From: a virus | Direction: 5' to 3' (one strand) | Length of the DNA stretch: 32,876 bases | IMG/VR virus record: IMGVR_UViG_3300020156_000456 | Span: 1-32,876 of that record | Shown here: in pieces, positions 14,407 through 21,414 of the stretch | Layout: every line of letters begins with the position of its first letter | Position numbering within the stretch: position 1 is the first letter of the stretch | The notes under the pieces: generated by a model | The model's database searches: none | What the model was told of the DNA's origin: nothing | What the model saw: the letters and a program-made list of their open reading frames with translations, nothing else | Made by a program: the position numbers and the translations under genes

Positions 14407-15211
14407 AGTGAACGAAGTTTCGATCGTGGGACGGCCTGCTAACAAGCGGCCGTTTTTGCTTATGAAAGGATGTGGAGCCAGAATGAAGATGACCCCTGAT
14501 GAGGTATTGGCGTTGATCGGGACCGCCGTCGAGAAAGAGGATAAGGTTATCAAGCTTATGAAGCAAGAAAACCTTTCCGATGATGCCACAGAGGCTCTGA
14601 TGTCTGCTATGAGGATACTAGGGGCTTACAGCGACGCAATACCCCAGCCTGTCTTTGAGGTAATGGCTGAAACAATAGGTTATACAACCCCATCGCCTTC
14701 CAACCAAGTGAATAAAGGGGAGCCTAACCCTGAAGGCCCTATTAAAAAAGAAGACATCATCGGTAAGTTGCCGGAGACTATGAGGGACACGGTATCCGCC
14801 CTTTTCAAGGGATATGAGGACCTAGAAAAGCAGCTTAAAGAAGAAAAGGACAAAAGGGCTACGGAAGAGGCTATCGTTAAAGCGAAGGCCTTTTCTCATT
14901 TAGGGGTCAAGGCTGAGGAGTTCGGGCCTGTTCTCAAGGGTCTGCTCGAGAAGGCACCTGAAGAGGCAAAGGTTGTAGAGGGTCTTCTTACCAAGGCGGA
15001 CGCTGCTATCGCAGCTGGAGCGTTGTTTAAGGAGATCGGCACAGATGCCGCAGGAATTACAAAGGGCAGCGCATGGGCGCAGATCGAGGCCCTGGCAGGG
15101 TCTATAGTGGAGAAGGACGCTACAATGACCAAGGAGCAGGCCATTTCTAGAGTCATGGACCTGCATCCTGAACTATACCAGGAGTACCTGAACGAAAGGA
15201 AGGTGCGCTAA
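14381..15211 (+). CDS. XkdF-like C-terminal segment plus scaffold
   Basis: 276 residues from GTG at 14381 (AAGGAG at 14364-14369; GTG at 14369 overlaps that site). The start RLRNLKVNEVSIVGRPANKR, PFLLMK is the hallmark C-terminal end of XkdF/S78-like proteases. The rest is charged and helical with a coiled coil (YEDLEKQLKEEKDKRATEEA) and Ala/Glu-rich helices, as expected for a scaffolding protein that is cleaved or expelled during head assembly. It lies directly before the decoration and capsid genes. Alternative: an independent scaffold with a conserved cleavage motif at its start. Confidence 0.7.
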   Translation: MTTRLRNLKVNEVSIVGRPANKRPFLLMKGCGARMKMTPDEVLALIGTAVEKEDKVIKLMKQENLSDDATEALMSAMRILGAYSDAIPQPVFEVMAETIGYTTPSPSNQVNKGEPNPEGPIKKEDIIGKLPETMRDTVSALFKGYEDLEKQLKEEKDKRATEEAIVKAKAFSHLGVKAEEFGPVLKGLLEKAPEEAKVVEGLLTKADAAIAAGALFKEIGTDAAGITKGSAWAQIEALAGSIVEKDATMTKEQAISRVMDLHPELYQEYLNERKVR

Positions 15212-15212
15212 T

Positions 15213-15941
15213 ATGGCACGAGAGATACCGGTTCAAATGATGTCCTTAATAGCTGCAGCTGATCTGTCAGCCGCTCAATTTAAGTGCATAACGATTGACT
15301 CTAACGGCAAAGCAGCCCTATCGGGAGCTAATGCCAATGCCATAGGCGTCCTCCAAAACAAACCGACAGCGGGCCAGGTGGCAGGGGTCATGGTCCTGGG
15401 TGAAACAAAGGCGATCTACGGCGCTGCGGTTACGGCCGGGAATAATCTTATGACCGATGCGTCTGGTAGGTTAATCCCGGCAACGGGCACCAATCCCGTC
15501 GTCGGCATCGCCCTCGAGAGCGGTACAGCAGACCAGATCAAGACCGTCGCCCTGGCTACGAGAACATCCAGCGGGTCTAACACCAAAAGCGTCTTATCCT
15601 TCAGCGTACCCTTGGCAGCAATAACGGCTACCGGGGATGTTATCACGGGCTATGTCCCTGGATTCGCCGGTACCATCTCAAAATTTTCTTCAGCCGTGAC
15701 AACCCCGACGACGGACACCAATGCGGACATCTCGTTCAACCTGGAGATAGGCACTACCAACGTCACGGGCGGGGTCCTGCAATTGACCCATACCGATGTG
15801 ACACCCTTAGGCAATGTTGTCAATGCGACTGCCATCACCGCAGCTAATGCATTCACCGCATCCGATGCCATCAGCATCGAGGCAACGGTGACCCAAGCCT
15901 TCACGGATGGACAGGTCCAGTTTCTAATTGTCATAGGGTAA
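15213..15941 (+). CDS. Capsid decoration protein (DUF2190-like N-domain, extra C-domain)
   Basis: 242 residues. The first 115 resemble DUF2190 head-decoration proteins: LIAAADLSAAQFKCITID, NAIGVLQNKPTAGQ, ALESGTADQIKTVAL. Residues about 125-242 form a second beta-rich domain (ISFNLEIGTTNVTGGVLQL and following strands), absent from the short DUF2190 proteins and possibly a surface jelly roll. The stop of the scaffold gene is 2 bases upstream; ATG with AGGAAGG. Likely role: binding and stabilising the expanded capsid. Confidence 0.75.
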   Translation: MAREIPVQMMSLIAAADLSAAQFKCITIDSNGKAALSGANANAIGVLQNKPTAGQVAGVMVLGETKAIYGAAVTAGNNLMTDASGRLIPATGTNPVVGIALESGTADQIKTVALATRTSSGSNTKSVLSFSVPLAAITATGDVITGYVPGFAGTISKFSSAVTTPTTDTNADISFNLEIGTTNVTGGVLQLTHTDVTPLGNVVNATAITAANAFTASDAISIEATVTQAFTDGQVQFLIVIG

Positions 15942-15961
15942 AAGAAAGGAGATGAATCTAT

Positions 15962-16939
15962 ATGGCGCAGCCAACGGCCTCCGATGTCCATGTGAACGCA
16001 CCGCTTACGAATATATCGATTGCATATATTCAAGAGGCACAGAATTTCATAGCCGATAGGGTTTTTCCTATGGTGCCAGTTCAGAAACAGTCCGATAGAT
16101 ATTTTGCTTACGACCGAGGAGATTTCTTTAGGGTAGAGGCCCAGGAACGGGCACCAGCTACCCAATCCGCGGGTTCTGGATTCGATATCGACAACACGCC
16201 GACATACTATGCGAAGCTTTACGCCGTTCACAAAGATGTCGATGACCAGGTCCGGGCCAATGCGGACGCACCGATAAACATGGATCGTGACTCCACGATA
16301 TTCGTGACGCAACAATGCCTGTTAAAACGGGAAAAAGTCTGGGCAGATAATTATTTTACAACAGGAGTATGGGACACGGACCAGACCGGAGTTGCGGCAG
16401 CACCGGGTGCGAACCAATTTCTTCAATGGGACCAGACAGGCAGCACACCTATAGAGGATGTCACCAACCAGGGCGTACAGATTGCACAGCTTACAGGCTA
16501 TAAGCCGAATGTGCTAGTTCTGTCGCCCTTTGTTTTTAACGTGCTGAGAAACCACCCGAATGTCACAGACCGAATCAAATATACCCAGAGAGCGGTCGTA
16601 ACGACGGATATACTCGCCGGACTCTTCGAAGTCGATAGGGTCCTTGTGCCCTGGGGTGTCATCAACACGGCAGCAGAGGGTGCGACCGATAGCTTCAGCT
16701 TCATCTATGGCAAATCTGCCCTGCTGGTCTATGCTAACCCAAGGCCGTCCATCATGCAGCCAAGCGGAGGCTACATATTCGCCTGGACGGGGCTCTTGGG
16801 AGCTGGGGCCTACGGTAACCGCATCAAGAGATTCAGAATGGAGGAGTTGGCGGCAGATAGAATCGAGGGTGAAATCGCCTTCGATGCAAAGTTAATTGCC
16901 CCGGCACTCGGCAAATTCTTTGCATCTGCGGTCGGCTAA
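15962..16939 (+). CDS. Major capsid protein
   Basis: 325 residues. The sequence reads as an HK97-fold coat protein of the major-capsid E-like group: NISIAYIQEAQNFIADRVFP, VPVQKQSDRYFAYDRGDFFR, an E-loop with PATQSAGSGF, a long A-domain (NVLVLSPFVFNVLRNHPNVT) and a YGNRIKRFRMEELAADRIEG end region. ATG at 15962 with AAAGGAG. It is placed after protease/scaffold/decoration as expected. A strong terminator follows 18 bases after the stop, which is unusual inside a late operon. Confidence 0.9.
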   Translation: MAQPTASDVHVNAPLTNISIAYIQEAQNFIADRVFPMVPVQKQSDRYFAYDRGDFFRVEAQERAPATQSAGSGFDIDNTPTYYAKLYAVHKDVDDQVRANADAPINMDRDSTIFVTQQCLLKREKVWADNYFTTGVWDTDQTGVAAAPGANQFLQWDQTGSTPIEDVTNQGVQIAQLTGYKPNVLVLSPFVFNVLRNHPNVTDRIKYTQRAVVTTDILAGLFEVDRVLVPWGVINTAAEGATDSFSFIYGKSALLVYANPRPSIMQPSGGYIFAWTGLLGAGAYGNRIKRFRMEELAADRIEGEIAFDAKLIAPALGKFFASAVG

Positions 16940-16957
16940 AACGGTCCAAATGTAGAT

Positions 16958-16994
16958 AAGGGAGTCGCTTAAAATGCGGTTCCCTTTTATTTTT
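16958..16994 (+). terminator. Intrinsic terminator after the capsid gene
   Basis: AAGGGAGTCGC (16958-16968) pairs with GCGGTTCCCTT (16976-16986), 11 bp with two G-T pairs, loop TTAAAAT, followed by TTATTTTT. It is well placed to lower expression of the genes downstream of the capsid gene. Confidence 0.85.
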
Positions 16995-17019
16995 GAACGA
17001 TAAGAGGAGGGAGCCCTTA

Positions 17020-17424
17020 ATGTCCTTTACCGATTATCTGGAGAACAAGCTTCTAGACCACGTATGGGGCAATACGGCGTACTCGGCGCCGACCACCTTG
17101 TATATAGGCCTATCGACGACAACCCCTACGGATTCAGGCGGTAACATCACCGAGCCCGCAACGGGTGCCTATGCTCGGGTTAGCGTGACAAATAACACCA
17201 CGAACTGGCCTAATGCTTCGGGTGGTGCGAAGTCCAATGGTGTAGCCATTACCTTTCCGGAAGCGACCGCCAGCTGGGGCACGGTAACCCACTTTTTCAT
17301 CGCTGACACGAACTCAGGGTTTACCAATGTAATCGCAACCGGAGCCCTTACCGCATCTAAGACGATTGACACCGGGGATACTGCCAGCTTCGCAATTGGT
17401 GACCTCGATATTACTCTCGACTGA
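17020..17424 (+). CDS. Small beta-rich phage structural protein
   Basis: 134 residues from ATG at 17020, with GAGGAGGGAG (17004-17013) upstream; the in-frame TTG at 16993 lies in the terminator tail. The pattern PTTLYIGLSTTTPTDSGGNI, YARVSVTN, then AITFPEATASWGTVTHFFIA belongs to a family seen near head or tail genes in many siphophages (Gp80-like in some annotations). The function is not established; a virion surface component is likely. The gene is isolated by terminators on both sides. Confidence 0.75.
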   Translation: MSFTDYLENKLLDHVWGNTAYSAPTTLYIGLSTTTPTDSGGNITEPATGAYARVSVTNNTTNWPNASGGAKSNGVAITFPEATASWGTVTHFFIADTNSGFTNVIATGALTASKTIDTGDTASFAIGDLDITLD

Positions 17425-17440
17425 TATGGGGATTGAATAG

Positions 17441-17476
17441 AAAAGGGCGAGGGTGACGATCCCATCGCCCTTTTTT
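17441..17476 (+). terminator. Intrinsic terminator in the late operon
   Basis: AAAAGGGCGA (17441-17450) pairs with TCGCCCTTTT (17465-17474), extended by an inner GGG/CCC, followed by a T run to 17476. The next ribosome binding site lies directly after the T run. Confidence 0.85.
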
Positions 17477-17488
17477 GGGGTGAATGGT

Positions 17489-17857
17489 ATGCCTTGGAAA
17501 CCGGAAAAGCGAAATTATGACGGGGTGCAGTTCGGGGAATTTCGAAGCACCTTCGATGAAAAATACAACAGCATCCATGACGAGCTGTCGGATTGTTACT
17601 ATAACGGCTTGCCCTTCAGAAATTACGGCATCCTGACAAAGGAGCAATTCGACAAGCTCCACGGGCTTATCTTCTTAAAGCGGGACGTAGACTTCGACGA
17701 AACAAACAAGAAGCAGCCAAAGGAGAAGCAGATTCCAGAAGAGCGATATAACGACGCTTCGGACAATGGAGAAGTGCCCTTGACTAGGCGCAAGAGCGAC
17801 CTGGCCAAGCAGAGGATATTAGAGTTAAAGGCTGAGGGTTACGACCTGGATATCTAA
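17489..17857 (+). CDS. Unrecognised charged late protein (122 aa)
   Basis: ATG at 17489 with GGGGTGA five bases before it; the in-frame GTG at 17453 is inside a terminator stem. The protein is polar and charged, with EFRSTFDEKYNSIHDELSDC, YGILTKEQFDKLHGLIFLKR, a KKQPKEKQIPEER linker and a C-terminal helix DLAKQRILELKAEGYDLD. No membrane segment or known motif. It sits immediately before the giant fibre genes, so it may be an assembly factor or anchor for them, or a head completion protein. Confidence 0.7.
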   Translation: MPWKPEKRNYDGVQFGEFRSTFDEKYNSIHDELSDCYYNGLPFRNYGILTKEQFDKLHGLIFLKRDVDFDETNKKQPKEKQIPEERYNDASDNGEVPLTRRKSDLAKQRILELKAEGYDLDI

Positions 17858-17879
17858 CTATTGAGCGAGGTGGCATCAG

Positions 17880-20800
17880 GTGGCGGTATTCATCAGTCCG
17901 GTGGAGGTTACGCCGGGAACTGCGGGCGCCTGGACCGATGTCGATGTGTCGGCCTATGTACCTGCTGGTGCCACGGGTGTCATTCTGCAATTTGATATCG
18001 ACGATGGAGTATTAGCTCAGAATGTCGGATTCAGGCAGAACGGAAGCACAGACAACCGAATCAACACCTTGGCTGCAAACTGCATGTTCTGGTGTGCGGT
18101 GGGAGTAGACTCGAGCCGGATGTTCGAGGGGTATGTAAGCAATACCGGATTCGTTAGCATATATCTCCATGGATATTTTACGGCCGATGCAGCCTTTTTC
18201 ACTAACGCACCCGACAAATCCCTAGGCATAACCGGCGCCTGGACGGATATCAGCATCGCATCCGATACGGGAGCAGATACCGCTGTAGGTGCCATCCTGG
18301 AGGTATTGTCAGCCAGCATCAGCTGGGGTGTTCGAAAAAACGGTAGTACAGATAACCGTATATCCTATTACAGCGCTAATCATTCGGCTGCGGTAATAGG
18401 GGTCGATGGAACAGAGATTTTCGAAGGACAGATAGGAAACGTCTCCTGCGACTTTTTTCTGCTTGGCTACATAAAAGGCGGGGCTTCGTTTGAAACAAAC
18501 GGCATAGATAGGTCCCTGACTACCCCGGGCACTTGGCAGAATCTGCCTGTCCTAGCTTCGGGTGCGGTAGGCGCTATCTACGAGGTAATACAAAGCGATT
18601 CAACAGCAGAATATGGGTTTAGGCAGGACGGAAACACATCGAGCATTTTGAGCAGGCCCTTCGTCCACGCCTGGGGTATATCCGGGGCAGTCTCCCAAAT
18701 AGTAGAGGGCAGGATAAGTGCAACAAGCGTCGACTTTTTCCAGCTTGGCCATTTCAACGGCGTGACAATAGAATCCCTGGCTGGAACTATAACAGGGTCA
18801 TCTGTGCTATCTGGCAGCTTGAAGGCTACAGCGAAGATAAAAAGCCTCTTAACGGCTGCAGGGAATACGACCGGAGAATTACAGGCCCTGATTCGGATGG
18901 CTGGCCTTATCTCGGGAAGCAGCTCGTCGCAGGCAGTATCCAAGAGGACAAGAAAGCTGTCTGGGATATTTCAGGCTCAGAACGCAACGACGGGGAAGAT
19001 AGCCTTGGATGTAGGGCTATTCGGGCCTATAGAGAATGAGGCGAAGGCGCTTGGCAGGATCACTTTCGACAAGAGAGCCCTGATAGGGACAGTCGAAGTT
19101 GAAGCTATCATGTCTGGTCAGCTAACGACCATTGCCCTTTCTGGGTTAGTATCCGGGGTATCCGCCTTATCAACATCCTTATCCGTTGGTCTGATGTTGG
19201 GTGGCCTTATATCTGGAATCTCTTCCGTGACCGCAGACCTGGCTACAACTAAATTAACTATGTTCGGGGAGTATGCCACGGGTGATATGCCCGATGACTG
19301 GACCGTGAAGTGGGATAACGATAACCAGAGCTGGACGGTCGAGGCAGATGCCACCGCTACCAGGGGTCGGAATTTAAAGCATACTTCGACCATAACCAAA
19401 AGGCGGGTCCTGAGTTGGGACGCAATAGGCACGGTCACGGATGCAGAGATAACGGCAAGGCTTCGGGCATCTTCTTCAGCTGGTTATCAGCTGGGGTTAA
19501 TCATACGGGGAGCTGGTCCATCATCTTCCAGCTCTTTTGGATATCGGATTCTATTTCGAAATGGGGACGAGGTTCAACTGGTCCGCAGCGACCCTGCTTT
19601 GGTGGTCCTTGATACCAAAGTCTATACCTGGGAGTCCAATAAGTACTACCATGTCCGATTTAGTGTCATAGGCTCTACCCTGGAAGCCAAAGTATGGAAG
19701 GATGGGGAGGACGAACCGGGGTCACCTCTCCTGACAGCAGTAGATACCACCTACTCAGAAGGCTTTATCGGGGTGACAACCTTCGAAGCGGGGACCCACG
19801 ATTTTGACTTCGTAGGCATAGGGACAAACGGGTTGACAGCGCCGACACCCCTCTTTCTTAGGGGCGAGGCAGAGGGTATGGCAGCGGTGGCGGGGACCAT
19901 CGATATATCCTCCGCCTTGAGGGGTGCCATCCCTGGGACGACAACCGTAGAAGGCCGGATGATAGCCGCCAGGGAGCTGGTAAGTACCGCCATATGTAAA
20001 GGTGTGGGGTCGGGTTCCCTCTCCATCGATTGGAGCTTGGCGGGAACCACAGCCGGACTGGCGGTTATCGATGGGTTTTTGATGACCTCAAAATCGATAA
20101 CCGGGTCGGCGGACGCCTTGACAGCTGTCACAGGAAAGCTAAGAGCAAACGTGCCCGTTGCAGGCAGCATCCCGGTGGTGAGCGCCATAAGCGCACGCTT
20201 GGATATCTCGGCGGGTATGACAGGGGCTATGTCAACCCAGGCAAATGTCAACGCCCGCCTAACCTTCGAAACCTTGAGCTTGACGGGTAGTGTTCAGGGC
20301 CAGATTGCACATTTCGGCCTTCTGACGGTTCCGAAGGTCCTTGAAGGTATAACAACATTGTCCGTCACCTTTTCAGCTCTCCTGGGGCTCCTAAACGCCT
20401 TACAGGGGCAAACTATTAGTATGTCCGATACTGCCGGAAAACTATTCGCAGATGTTTCTCTAGAAGGTCTAGCCGATGTGAGGTCAACCTTCGCAGGAAT
20501 CCTCCGGGCCGATGTCCCTATCACAGGCGAGGTACCGGGTACCAGCGCAGGCGGCGGGGCCCTTTCCACATTCCGGCAGCTGGTGGGAGATATCGCGGGC
20601 CAGCCCACCGCAACAGGGGATCCCAGGGTATTCATGAGGGTCTTAGGGGATACGGTAGGAGACTCAGGGCTGGTAGGATTCCTCTCAGCCGGGGCCAGGA
20701 TGGAGTCAACTATAACAGCCTTGGGCCAGGTTATTGGTGCGGTGTCCGTCTTCATAAGACTTTCTGGGGCGATGCCCGGAGCGAGCGAACAGACCGGTAG

Positions 20801-21395
20801 TCTGCGAATCCTGGAGCCCATAGAGGGTGCCACCTCCGCATCGAGTACGACCACCGGAGACATCACTAGGCAGAGAGGCTTATGGAGTCAAACCCTTGGA
20901 TTTGCAGATATAATCGGGACCGCCAGGAATGCCCGACGACTGCCGGGAGCTATCCATGCTACCAGCACAGCAAGTGGATTCCTCGACCGTATCTTAATTG
21001 CACTCATCCGGAGGATAGATATATTGGGCCGTGTCCGCAACGGTAGGGCGCCCTTAGAAGAGGACTTCGATATGTACGCGGGCGAGACTCTTATTCTTTC
21101 ATGCCGAGTGGTAGACCGGGAAAACAGACCTGTAGATATAACCGGGGCGAGTTTTCGCTGGGAGGTCCAACGGGACCAGCTGGCGGGCCAGTCCACCTCT
21201 ATCATGAAGACATCGGCCTCGGGCATAGCCGTAGAAGATGACGAAGGTGGGCGGTTCCATATCGAATTAGCACCAGGCGATACCGATGGGAAGAGCGGAG
21301 CTTATTACCATGAGTGCCGAATGACCGACAGCTTGAATCACCCTACAAGTATATTCGCAGGGCGCATGACGATCATCAGGACAGTTATAGGCTAG
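17880..21395 (+). CDS. Giant repeat fibre protein 1 (1171 aa)
   Basis: GTG start with GAGGTGG six bases upstream. Domains: residues 1-299 are three related beta modules of about 100 residues (each with a GV/GFR-(K/Q)-(N/D)G-(S/N)-T and a G-Y/H-(F/I) strand). Residues 300-459 are eight 20-residue repeats. Residues 460-659 are a LamG/concanavalin-like domain (GDMPDDWTVKWDNDNQSWTV, then YYHVRFSVIGSTLEAKVW, FIGVTTF). Residues 660-1040 are nineteen further 20-residue repeats. Residues 1063-1171 are an Ig-like/BppU-N-like domain (GETLILSCRVVDRENRPVDI). The repeat has hydrophobic residues at odd positions and Gly at 3, 7 and 13, suggesting a beta-solenoid or fibrous shaft. It lies among head genes, so a capsid or neck fibre with carbohydrate-binding ability is more likely than a tail-tip fibre. 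Confidence 0.8.
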   Translation: MAVFISPVEVTPGTAGAWTDVDVSAYVPAGATGVILQFDIDDGVLAQNVGFRQNGSTDNRINTLAANCMFWCAVGVDSSRMFEGYVSNTGFVSIYLHGYFTADAAFFTNAPDKSLGITGAWTDISIASDTGADTAVGAILEVLSASISWGVRKNGSTDNRISYYSANHSAAVIGVDGTEIFEGQIGNVSCDFFLLGYIKGGASFETNGIDRSLTTPGTWQNLPVLASGAVGAIYEVIQSDSTAEYGFRQDGNTSSILSRPFVHAWGISGAVSQIVEGRISATSVDFFQLGHFNGVTIESLAGTITGSSVLSGSLKATAKIKSLLTAAGNTTGELQALIRMAGLISGSSSSQAVSKRTRKLSGIFQAQNATTGKIALDVGLFGPIENEAKALGRITFDKRALIGTVEVEAIMSGQLTTIALSGLVSGVSALSTSLSVGLMLGGLISGISSVTADLATTKLTMFGEYATGDMPDDWTVKWDNDNQSWTVEADATATRGRNLKHTSTITKRRVLSWDAIGTVTDAEITARLRASSSAGYQLGLIIRGAGPSSSSSFGYRILFRNGDEVQLVRSDPALVVLDTKVYTWESNKYYHVRFSVIGSTLEAKVWKDGEDEPGSPLLTAVDTTYSEGFIGVTTFEAGTHDFDFVGIGTNGLTAPTPLFLRGEAEGMAAVAGTIDISSALRGAIPGTTTVEGRMIAARELVSTAICKGVGSGSLSIDWSLAGTTAGLAVIDGFLMTSKSITGSADALTAVTGKLRANVPVAGSIPVVSAISARLDISAGMTGAMSTQANVNARLTFETLSLTGSVQGQIAHFGLLTVPKVLEGITTLSVTFSALLGLLNALQGQTISMSDTAGKLFADVSLEGLADVRSTFAGILRADVPITGEVPGTSAGGGALSTFRQLVGDIAGQPTATGDPRVFMRVLGDTVGDSGLVGFLSAGARMESTITALGQVIGAVSVFIRLSGAMPGASEQTGSLRILEPIEGATSASSTTTGDITRQRGLWSQTLGFADIIGTARNARRLPGAIHATSTASGFLDRILIALIRRIDILGRVRNGRAPLEEDFDMYAGETLILSCRVVDRENRPVDITGASFRWEVQRDQLAGQSTSIMKTSASGIAVEDDEGGRFHIELAPGDTDGKSGAYYHECRMTDSLNHPTSIFAGRMTIIRTVIG
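18777..21000 (+). repeat. 27 protein-level 20-residue repeats
   Basis: Residues 300-459 (8 units) and 660-1040 (19 units) of the 1171-residue protein. Units start L/I/V/M-x-G and run, for example, LRGAIPGTTTVEGRMIAARE. The period is exact apart from one 21/19 pair in the first block and one 21-residue unit in the second. The DNA copies are too diverged to see as 60-bp repeats; the periodicity is in the protein. Confidence 0.8.
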
Positions 21396-21414
21396 AAGGG
21401 CAGGTGGGGAGTAT

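Noticed and set aside
15650-16315. Minus-strand open frame of 221 codons
   Set aside because: Antisense to the decoration and capsid genes, no ribosome site, Cys/Arg-rich composition unlike a real protein.
20294-20866. Minus-strand open frame of 190 codons in the giant fibre gene
   Set aside because: Mirror of the Gly/Ser/Thr repeat codons; similar frames occur at 19751-20251 and 22746-23255 for the same reason.
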